56,440 nt of DNA from an uncultured Oscillospiraceae bacterium (lineage in GTDB: Bacteria > Bacillota > Clostridia > Oscillospirales > Oscillospiraceae). Positions 26,225 through 32,111 of the stretch are shown here, piece after piece. Positions within the stretch are counted from its first letter, which is position 1, and the number at the start of each line of letters is the position of its first letter. The notes below the pieces were generated by a model. That model was not told where the DNA came from. It saw only the letters and a program-made list of their open reading frames with translations, and ran no database searches. The DNA lies in assembly GCA_958423465.1 (NCBI GenBank), contig CATZRD010000011.1, positions 1 through 56,440 of the forward strand, written 5' to 3'. The position numbers and the translations under genes are program-made.

Positions 26225-26668
26225 TCAGGCCCGGCCCTCCCCCTCCAGGGCGGCGGCCACATTGTCCCCGATCCGGTCCAGCAGGCCGACCAGCACGGCC
26301 CGCTCCTCCGGCGTAAAGCCCGCCAGAAGGGCCTCGCCGTACTGCCGCTGGACCTCCCGCCCGGCGGCCACCGGCTCCGCCGCCGCCGGCAGCAGCCTCA
26401 GGTGGATTACCTTCCGGTTTCCCTCCCGGAAAAAGCGCTCCACCAGGCCCCGGCGGACCAGGCTGTCCACCCCCGCGGACACATGGCTCTTGGCCAGGTG
26501 CCGCAGCTCCACCATATCTCTGGCCGTATCGTGCTCCGGGTTGTTGGCCAGAAACAGCAGAATATCCATTTCCAGCTGGGTCAGCCGGTACCGCTCCAGC
26601 AGCGGCGTCAGCATCCGGCTGTACAGCCTCCGCATCCCCTGGGACTGAACCAAAAAGGCCGGTGTCAT
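26225..26668 (-). CDS. MarR family transcriptional regulator
   Basis: This 147-residue winged-helix protein has the MarR arrangement: YRLTQLEMDILLFLANNPEHDTARDM, the recognition helix in LAKSHVSAGVDSLVRRGLVER, and wing RKVIHLRLLPAA. The C-terminal helix dimerises. AGGAGGGAGCGCT precedes the ATG. It heads the operon that ends with the MATE pump. The palindrome TTGTTC-N6-GAACAA between its -10 box and start is the likely autoregulatory site. Confidence 0.93.
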   Translation of the reverse strand: MTPAFLVQSQGMRRLYSRMLTPLLERYRLTQLEMDILLFLANNPEHDTARDMVELRHLAKSHVSAGVDSLVRRGLVERFFREGNRKVIHLRLLPAAAEPVAAGREVQRQYGEALLAGFTPEERAVLVGLLDRIGDNVAAALEGEGRA

Positions 26669-26682
26669 AGCGCTCCCTCCTA

Positions 26683-26700
26683 TTGTTCGTTTCGGAACAA
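26683..26700 (-). promoter_or_regulatory. Palindromic operator for the MarR regulator
   Basis: TTGTTC (26683-26688) and GAACAA (26695-26700) are perfect inverted repeats around 6 bp, immediately downstream of the marR -10 box and overlapping the expected transcription start. Confidence 0.72.
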
Positions 26701-26701
26701 A

Positions 26702-26730
26702 ATCGTATCACGTCCGCCGGCTCCTGTCAA
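26702..26730 (-). promoter_or_regulatory. Promoter of marR-YjbR-MATE operon
   Basis: On the minus strand TTGACA (26725-26730) and TACGAT (26702-26707) are spaced 17 bp. Confidence 0.72.
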
Positions 26731-26750
26731 GTCCCGGCGGTTTTTCTCCC

Positions 26751-26779
26751 TTGCCCAGGGGACCGGACCGTGGTACAAT
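26751..26779 (+). promoter_or_regulatory. Promoter of rsmI
   Basis: TTGCCC (26751-26756) and TACAAT (26774-26779), 17-bp spacer, about 30 bp before the start codon. Confidence 0.68.
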
Positions 26780-26809
26780 GGAGAAAATACCGTGATAAGG
26801 AGCGATCTC

Positions 26810-27643
26810 ATGAGCGGAACACTATATCTGGTGGCCACCCCTATCGGCAACCTGGGGGACTTCAGCCCCCGGGCCGTGGCCGCCCTGGAGGAAGCGGACT
26901 TCATCGCCGCCGAGGATACCCGGGTGACGGTGAAGCTTTTGAACCACTTCGGCGTCAAAAAGCCCATGGTCAGCTACCACCAGCACAACCACGTCACCGC
27001 CGGAAAGGCTGTGCTGGAGCGGCTGCTGGCGGGGGAGAGCTGCGCCCTGGTCACCGACGCCGGCACCCCCGCCGTCAGCGACCCCGGCGAAGAGCTGGTG
27101 AGGCTCTGCGCGGAAAACGGCGTGCCGGTGACGGCCATCCCCGGCTGCTGCGCTCTGGTCTCCGCCCTGGCCCTCAGCGGCCTGCCCACCGGCCGGTTCA
27201 CCTTCGAGGGCTTTCTGTCCGTCAACAAAAAGAGCCGCCGGGAGCACCTCCAATCCCTGATTGGGGAACAGCGGACCATGATCTTCTATGAGGCCCCCCA
27301 CAAGCTCCAGGCCACCCTAGCGGACCTGCTGGAGGTCTTTGGGGACCGGCCCGTGGCCCTGTGCCGGGAGCTGACCAAGCTCCACGAGGAGGTCCGCCGC
27401 ACCACCCTGGCCCAGGCGGTGGACTACTACCGGGAAAACGCCCCCCGGGGGGAGTTCGTGCTGGTGCTGGCGGGAGCGGAGCCGGATCGGGCCGCCGCTC
27501 TCACCCTGGAGGAAGCCGCGGCCCTGGTGCTGGAGCGCCGGGACGGCGGCCAGGGACTGAAGGACGCCGTCCGCCAGGTGGCGGCCGACGCCGGCCTCAA
27601 TAAGAACGAGCTGTACGCCGCCGCCCTGCAGGCCCAGCGGTAA
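26810..27643 (+). CDS. rsmI: 16S rRNA (cytidine-1402 2'-O)-methyltransferase
   Basis: This 277-residue SAM enzyme methylates the 2'-O of C1402 in 16S rRNA. It has the tetrapyrrole-methylase fold: LYLVATPIGNLGDFSPRA at the start, AAEDTRVTVKLLNHF, LVTDAGTPAVSDPGE, the SAM-contacting IPGCCALVSAL, and GFLSVNKKSRR. A helical C-terminal domain is present. ATAAGGAG precedes the ATG at 26810. The long in-frame upstream reading crosses marR on the other strand and is rejected. Confidence 0.95.
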   Translation: MSGTLYLVATPIGNLGDFSPRAVAALEEADFIAAEDTRVTVKLLNHFGVKKPMVSYHQHNHVTAGKAVLERLLAGESCALVTDAGTPAVSDPGEELVRLCAENGVPVTAIPGCCALVSALALSGLPTGRFTFEGFLSVNKKSRREHLQSLIGEQRTMIFYEAPHKLQATLADLLEVFGDRPVALCRELTKLHEEVRRTTLAQAVDYYRENAPRGEFVLVLAGAEPDRAAALTLEEAAALVLERRDGGQGLKDAVRQVAADAGLNKNELYAAALQAQR

Positions 27644-27650
27644 GCAGGCG

Positions 27651-27694
27651 GGAAAGCGCTTCCCCGGGACCTGGGTCCCAGGGAAGCGCTTTCC
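27651..27694 (+). terminator. Long hairpin after rsmI
   Basis: A 14-bp perfect stem (27651-27664 with 27681-27694) encloses a second stem GGGAC-CTGG-GTCCC (27666-27679). It lies 8 bp after the stop. No T-run follows, so termination is probable but not certain. Confidence 0.55.
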
Positions 27695-27756
27695 GTATCA
27701 TCTCTCCGGCGCGCCATCCGCCGCGTAATTTCTTTCCTCTCTGTGGCAGTTGCCTC

Positions 27757-27785
27757 TTTACTTTTGGCCGGGGAGCGTATATGAT
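27757..27785 (+). promoter_or_regulatory. Possible promoter of the Crp/Fnr gene
   Basis: TTTACT (27757-27762) and TATGAT (27780-27785) with a 17-bp spacer. A modest match. Confidence 0.45.
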
Positions 27786-27801
27786 ATAGTCACCCCACGA
27801 T

Positions 27802-27821
27802 CTTGTTGCATCGGCAACAAG
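27802..27821 (+). promoter_or_regulatory. 20-bp palindrome, likely Crp/Fnr operator
   Basis: CTTGTTGC-ATCG-GCAACAAG is a perfect 8-bp inverted repeat with a 4-bp centre, 17 bp after the -10 candidate and 72 bp before the Crp/Fnr start. Size and symmetry suit Crp/Fnr dimers. Its place downstream of the promoter predicts negative autoregulation. Confidence 0.65.
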
Positions 27822-27893
27822 CTCTTCCGGAACCCACAATATTTTGTGTGAAAGCGAAAAATTGACCGCAAGATAGCAGTCAGGAGGTGGCCC

Positions 27894-28553
27894 ATGCGCA
27901 ATAGTCAGCTATCCCTTTTCCGGGATATCACGGACTCGGAGATCCAGCAGATGATCCAGTGCTTCCATATGCGCAGCGCGGCCTTCGCCCCCGGCGAGAC
28001 CATCTGCGTCTATGGCCGCGGCAGCGGAGACGTGGGCGTCATCACCCAGGGCGCTGCCAATGTGGTGCGCTTTGACTACGCCGGCAACCGCACCATCCTG
28101 GAGCGGTTGGAGGAGGACGGCGTCTTTGGCGAGGCCCTGGTGGCCCCCGCCGCCCAGGGCGACAGTCTGGAGGTGGTGTGCTCCGAGGCCTGTCAGGTGC
28201 TGTTTTTATCCTACGCGCACATTGTGGGACGGTGCGAAAAGGCCTGCCAGCACCACAGCAAGCTGGTCCACAACATGTTCCGCCTGGTGGCGGAGCAGAC
28301 CCGCCGGCTGAATCAGCGGCTGGAGGTGCTGACCTGCCGCACCATCCGGGACAAGCTTCTGTGCTACTTCCACATCTGCTGCCGGGAGGCGGGGCGGGAC
28401 ACCTTCCAGCTCCCCTTCACTCTCAGCGCCCTGGCGGACTATATCAGCACGGACCGCAGCGCCATGATGCGGGAGCTGAAAAAAATGCGGCTGGAGGGGT
28501 TGATCTCCATGGAGGGCCGGCAGGTGACGCTGACGGCTCCCGAGGGCCGCTGA
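27894..28553 (+). CDS. Crp/Fnr family transcriptional regulator
   Basis: This 219-residue protein has an N-terminal cyclic-nucleotide-binding-like barrel (10-120), a long dimer helix (about 125-150) and a C-terminal HTH: FTLSALADYISTDRSAMMRELKKMRLEGLI. The cAMP-binding residues of E. coli CRP are not evident, and I see no clear N-terminal Fe-S cysteine cluster, so the signal is unknown. CAGGAGGTGG precedes the ATG. It stands alone. The 20-bp palindrome in its leader is the likely binding site. Confidence 0.92.
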   Translation: MRNSQLSLFRDITDSEIQQMIQCFHMRSAAFAPGETICVYGRGSGDVGVITQGAANVVRFDYAGNRTILERLEEDGVFGEALVAPAAQGDSLEVVCSEACQVLFLSYAHIVGRCEKACQHHSKLVHNMFRLVAEQTRRLNQRLEVLTCRTIRDKLLCYFHICCREAGRDTFQLPFTLSALADYISTDRSAMMRELKKMRLEGLISMEGRQVTLTAPEGR

Positions 28554-28672
28554 TAACCATTTGTATTTTGCAGTCCCCTCTGCACCGGGATTGGCCGAAT
28601 ATACGCATGGTCCGGCCCATCCCGCTCTCCTCGCCGTTTTTTGTCAAAGGCCGCCCCCGCGGGGCATATCTG

Positions 28673-28718
28673 AAAAAGGGAGAAAAGGTCCGGATCCGGG
28701 ACCTTTTCTCCCTTTTTT
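28673..28718. terminator. Strong bidirectional terminator
   Basis: A 19-bp perfect stem (28673-28691 with 28699-28717) starts with AAAAA and ends with TTTTTT around a 7-nt loop. It is 120 nt after the Crp/Fnr gene and could also stop leftward transcripts. Confidence 0.9.
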
Positions 28719-28780
28719 GTATCCGCCCTTTTGTTCGACGGGTTCACATAAATTCCGGGATAATTCTTCTCTACAGCAAG

Positions 28781-28855
28781 TTATACACATTATCCACAAG
28801 GTTTTCCACACCCCCGCGCCCCTTGTATCCCAAAGGCTCCCGGCGGTTTTCCACA
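28781..28855 (+). other. Cluster of four DnaA-box-like nonamers
   Basis: TTATACACA (28781-28789) and TTATCCACA (28790-28798) match the TTATNCACA consensus. TTTTCCACA occurs at 28802-28810 and 28847-28855, one mismatch each. All are on the same strand; the first two are head to tail with no gap. No dnaA, dnaN or rpmH gene is near. Confidence 0.6.
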
Positions 28856-29037
28856 AAAGCGCCCCGGCCCGCCGGCCCGGAAAGGGCCCCTGCCGGAAAA
28901 ACCGCTTATTGTTTACATAACGCCATTTTATACAGCTCTGCCGTATGTTCCATCCGTTTTTGACGGCATCCGCCTCCCGCCTCTGCAAGGGACCGGCGCG
29001 GGGGGCGCGGGGGAAACCGCGGCCTTTCCCGGCGCGG

Positions 29038-30039
29038 CTAGATCTCCAGATTGGCGTAGGCGTTCAGATCCGCCCCGCCCCGGCTGCCCGCCAGATACTC
29101 GTAGTAGGCCTGGCTGCCGATCATGGCCCCGTTGTCCCCGCAGAGGCGCAGAGGCGGCAGGAACAGCCGCAGGCCGTTTTCCCGGCAGGCGCGCTCCAGG
29201 TCCCCCCGGATGCGGCTGTTGGCGGCCACGCCTCCCGCGGCCACCACCGTATGGTGGCCCCGCCGGCGGGCGGCGGCCATGGCCCGGGGCACCAGCTCCT
29301 CACTGATGGCGGCGGCCACCGAGGCGGCCAGACTGGACCGGTCCAGGGTCTCCCCCTTCTGCTGGGCGTTGTGGACCAAATTCACCGCCGCGGTTTTCAG
29401 GCCGGAGAAGGACATATCCAGATCATTGCCCGCCACCCTGGCCCGGGGCAGGGGGTATTTGGCGTCGTCGCCGCCCCGGGCCAGCTCCTCCATGGGCTTT
29501 CCCCCGGGGTAGGGCAGGCCCAGGACCCGGGCGATCTTGTCAAAGCACTCCCCCGCCGCGTCGTCCCGGGTGGCCCCCAGGATGGACATATCCGTATAGC
29601 CCCGCACGTCCACCAGCATGGAGTTTCCCCCGGAGATGCACAGGGCCAGAAAAGGCGGCTCCAGCTCCGGGAAGGCGATGTAGTTGGCGGCAATATGGCC
29701 CCGAAGGTGGTGCACCGGAATCAGCGGCTTCCCCAGGGCGTAGGCCGCCGACTTGGCAAAGTTCACCGCCACCAGCAGGGCGCCGATGAGTCCGGGGCCG
29801 TAGGTGACGGCCACGGCGTCGATGTCTCCTCTGGTCAGCCCGGCGTCCGCCAGGGCCTGGTCCGCCAGGCCGGCGATGGCCTCCACATGCTTCCGGGAGG
29901 CGATCTCCGGCACCACGCCGCCGTAGATGGCGTGCATGTCCGCCTGGGACAATATGGCATCGCTGAGGACCTGCCGCCCGTCCCGGACCACCGCCGCCGC
30001 GGTCTCGTCGCAGGAGGATTCAAAAGCAAGTATGTTCAT
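29038..30039 (-). CDS. tsaD: tRNA N6-adenosine threonylcarbamoyltransferase
   Basis: This 333-residue ASKHA-fold enzyme transfers the threonylcarbamoyl group to A37 of ANN-decoding tRNAs. Visible are FESSCDETAAAVV, the metal-binding HHLRGHIAANY, FLALCISGGNSML, YPGGKPMEELA and the late VVAAGGVAANSRIR with CGDNGAMI. The ATG at 30039 has AAGGAG eight bases upstream; the GTG nine bases earlier has no site. It is the last gene of the polA-to-tsaD run and is accompanied by rimI but not by tsaB or tsaE. Confidence 0.96.
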   Translation of the reverse strand: MNILAFESSCDETAAAVVRDGRQVLSDAILSQADMHAIYGGVVPEIASRKHVEAIAGLADQALADAGLTRGDIDAVAVTYGPGLIGALLVAVNFAKSAAYALGKPLIPVHHLRGHIAANYIAFPELEPPFLALCISGGNSMLVDVRGYTDMSILGATRDDAAGECFDKIARVLGLPYPGGKPMEELARGGDDAKYPLPRARVAGNDLDMSFSGLKTAAVNLVHNAQQKGETLDRSSLAASVAAAISEELVPRAMAAARRRGHHTVVAAGGVAANSRIRGDLERACRENGLRLFLPPLRLCGDNGAMIGSQAYYEYLAGSRGGADLNAYANLEI

Positions 30040-30097
30040 ATGCTCCACTCCTTGCTCGTAGTAATTTTTGGTGTCTCTTTATTAAATAAGCGCCGGT

Positions 30098-30493
30098 TTA
30101 TTGTGGGGATATCCCCAGCTCCCGGCATTTGGCCAGGGCCTCCTTGTGGCCCTGGCGGGCGGCGGCGGCATACCAGCGGGCGGCCTGGTCCGGGTCCCCG
30201 TCCGCTACCTGGCCGGGGCCGTAGAACCACTCCGCCAGATTGAACTGGGCGTCCCAGTCCCCATGTTCCGCCCCCCGGCGGGTCCAGTAAAAGGAGCGCT
30301 CCAGGTCCCGCTCCACCCCCAGGCCCTCGTGATAGAAGAACCCGATCTGGCACTCCGCCAGAGGGTAGCCCGCCTCCGCCAGAGGCAGGTGGCCCCGGAA
30401 GCACGCCTCATACTGACCGGTGAGATAATAGGTCTTGATGAGCCGGTCGCACTCCGTCAGCTCCGGGCAGGGCCTGTAGTATTGGCTGGCCAT
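30098..30493 (-). CDS. SEL1-like repeat protein
   Basis: This 131-residue protein has two to three Sel1-type helical repeats: AEAGYPLAECQIGFFYHEGLGVERDLERSFYW, then AEHGDWDAQFNLAEWFYGPG and a last AARWYAAAARQGHKEALAKC. These mediate protein-protein contacts. No signal peptide is seen, so it is cytoplasmic. AAGGGAGG precedes the ATG. It lies 12 bp after the GNAT gene and 58 bp before tsaD; its role in this operon is unknown. Confidence 0.82.
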   Translation of the reverse strand: MASQYYRPCPELTECDRLIKTYYLTGQYEACFRGHLPLAEAGYPLAECQIGFFYHEGLGVERDLERSFYWTRRGAEHGDWDAQFNLAEWFYGPGQVADGDPDQAARWYAAAARQGHKEALAKCRELGISPQ

Positions 30494-30505
30494 AGCGTCC
30501 TCCCT

Positions 30506-31138
30506 TCACGCCTCTTCCGGCGGCAGGTCCCCATCCTCCACCCAGTCGGTGACGGGGAAGGGCTTTTCCCCGGGGGCCAGCGGGATCTGGACGCTCCGGT
30601 CGTACCGGGCTTGACCGAACTGGTCCAGATAGATCTCCCGGTGCTTTTGGAGGATCTCCGCCTCCGCCGGCAGGGGGTCCGCCCAGCAGATGACCTTGAA
30701 GCGGACGCCGAAGAGGGCGCAGTCGTAGCCCAGGGTCCGGGCGCCGTTCCGGGCGTAAAAGCCAAGCCGCCGTAGGATCATGCCGTCCCGCTCCGGGTCC
30801 CCGGTGGGGGCCTCGGACTCCGCCAGGAGCACCGTGTCCGCCGGATAGAAGTCCCGGACCGCCCGGAGGATCTGTCCGCCGATGCCGCCCCCCCGCCGGG
30901 AGGCGGGGACGCAGAGGTAGTCGATGAGGACGTAGCGGCCGTCCCGGTGCTTCCACAGCAGGATGTAGCCCAGCCGTTCGCCCCTCTCGTCCTCCAGGCA
31001 CAGAGGATCGTAGATCCCCCGGCGGAGCATTCCCTCCATGGATCGCAGAGACTTCAGTTCCGAGGGCGGAAACGCGGCCCGCAGGTCCCCCTCATAGACC
31101 TGGGCCAGCTCGTCAAAGTTCAGGGTTCGCAGTTTCAT
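30506..31138 (-). CDS. GNAT family N-acetyltransferase
   Basis: This protein of about 210 residues has a GNAT core in its first 150 residues. It shows LRTLNFDELAQVYEGDLRAAFP, LIDYLCVPASRRGGGIGGQIL (acetyl-CoA loop RRGGGIG) and RLGFYARNGARTLGYD. The C-terminal 60 residues are an extension outside the fold. The ATG at 31138 overlaps rimI by 26 bp with GGGAG seven bases upstream. The substrate is unknown. It follows rimI directly, but its sequence is not RimI-like. Confidence 0.8.
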   Translation of the reverse strand: MKLRTLNFDELAQVYEGDLRAAFPPSELKSLRSMEGMLRRGIYDPLCLEDERGERLGYILLWKHRDGRYVLIDYLCVPASRRGGGIGGQILRAVRDFYPADTVLLAESEAPTGDPERDGMILRRLGFYARNGARTLGYDCALFGVRFKVICWADPLPAEAEILQKHREIYLDQFGQARYDRSVQIPLAPGEKPFPVTDWVEDGDLPPEEA

Positions 31139-31583
31139 GGTCAAACTCCCGTGTCATGATGACGGCATCCTCTCTGGGATGCTCGTAGTAATTTTTCCGC
31201 AGGCCCGCCTGGACGTAGCCGTGCTTCTCATAGAGCGCCCGGGCGGCGGCGTTGGAGGCGCGGACCTCCAGCGAGAGGAAGGCCAGGCCCCGGCCCTGGG
31301 CGAACCGGGCGAACACCTCCAGCAGCTGGGAGGCCACCCCCTGCCTGCGGTACTCCGGCCGGACGGCCACGTTGGTGATATAGCCCTGGTCCGCCGCCAC
31401 CAGCAGCCCGGCGTAGCCCAGGACCGTGCCGTCCTCCCCCAGGGCCGCCAGGGTGGCGGCGCACTCGTTTTCCAGATGCTCCGAGAGCATCCGCCGGGAC
31501 CAGGGATCGGAAAAGCAGATCCGCTCGATCTCCGCCGCCTGGTCCAGGTGGTCGCTGGTCATGGGAACAATGTCATAGTTCAT
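31113..31583 (-). CDS. rimI: Ribosomal protein S18-alanine N-acetyltransferase
   Basis: This 156-residue GNAT protein has RimI hallmarks: IERICFSDPWSRRMLSEHLE near the N terminus, YITNVAVRPEYRRQGVASQLL (acetyl-CoA loop) and LEVRASNAAARALYEKHGYVQAGLRKNYY. It is predicted to acetylate the N-terminal alanine of S18. rimI next to tsaD genes is a standard arrangement. ATAAGGAG precedes the ATG. Confidence 0.93.
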   Translation of the reverse strand: MNYDIVPMTSDHLDQAAEIERICFSDPWSRRMLSEHLENECAATLAALGEDGTVLGYAGLLVAADQGYITNVAVRPEYRRQGVASQLLEVFARFAQGRGLAFLSLEVRASNAAARALYEKHGYVQAGLRKNYYEHPREDAVIMTREFDHETANPEL

Positions 31584-31608
31584 ATGGTTTTCTCCTTATC
31601 GCGTCCCG

Positions 31609-32103
31609 TCACAGGCGGAGGATGGCCTCCGCCGTCTCCTCCGGGGTCATGTGGGTGGTATCCAGCCGGACCGTGTCCAGCGCCCCATAGCAGGCCAGCC
31701 GCTCCATGGCCCGGGGAATCACGTCCGGCGTCCGCAGGCCCCGGTCGATGTCCCTTTGCAGCCGCCGGGCCAGCGTCTCCCGGTCGCAGATCAGGGACAC
31801 GGCTGCCGTCTCCCAGCCTGCGGTATCCAGCCGGCTCAGGATACGGTCAATGATGTCCCGCTCGTGCATCACCCAACAGAAGATCGCCGCCGCGTAGACG
31901 GAACAGCGGAGAAAATTGTTCAGCACATGGCAGATGTTGTCCAGCACCATGGCCCGGGTCTCCTCCGTCACCTGAAAGGGGCGCATATCCCAGCACCAGT
32001 CCCCGTCCAGGAACACGCAATTGCTCAGCCGCGCCTGGAGCGCACGGCTGGCCGCCGTTTTCCCCACCCCCATGGGGCCGCCGATGAGATAGAGCTTTTT
32101 CAT
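31609..32103 (-). CDS. P-loop NTPase/kinase-like protein
   Basis: This protein of about 164 residues starts MKKLYLIGGPMGVGKTAASRAL with Walker A GGPMGVGKT. A DGDWCWDMRPF segment follows, which may bind substrate, then a lid-like RETLARRLQRDIDRG. This resembles shikimate/adenylylsulfate-kinase-type small NTPases, but the substrate is unclear. The ATG at 32103 is preferred; a GTG overlapping the polA stop would add four residues. It lies 8 bp after polA. Confidence 0.75.
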   Translation of the reverse strand: MKKLYLIGGPMGVGKTAASRALQARLSNCVFLDGDWCWDMRPFQVTEETRAMVLDNICHVLNNFLRCSVYAAAIFCWVMHERDIIDRILSRLDTAGWETAAVSLICDRETLARRLQRDIDRGLRTPDVIPRAMERLACYGALDTVRLDTTHMTPEETAEAILRL

Positions 32104-32111
32104 GGCGGGCC

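Larger units (their letters stand above)
28554..29037. other. Gene-free 484-bp stretch with terminator and DnaA-box cluster
   Basis: No convincing gene is seen: the frames here lack ribosome sites or are low-complexity. The stretch holds a strong terminator (28673-28718), four DnaA-box-like nonamers (28781-28855) and an AT-richer patch at about 28905-28945. The rest, next to tsaD, is GC-rich without clear structure. Confidence 0.6.

Noticed and set aside
28781..28855. Main chromosome origin
   Set aside because: No dnaA, dnaN, rpmH or gyrase genes are near and no clear DNA-unwinding element is seen, so only an orphan DnaA-box cluster is claimed.
28561..28963. Frames of 60-120 codons in the gap between the Crp/Fnr gene and tsaD
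   Set aside because: They run through a terminator and the DnaA-box cluster, have no ribosome site and no recognisable domain.
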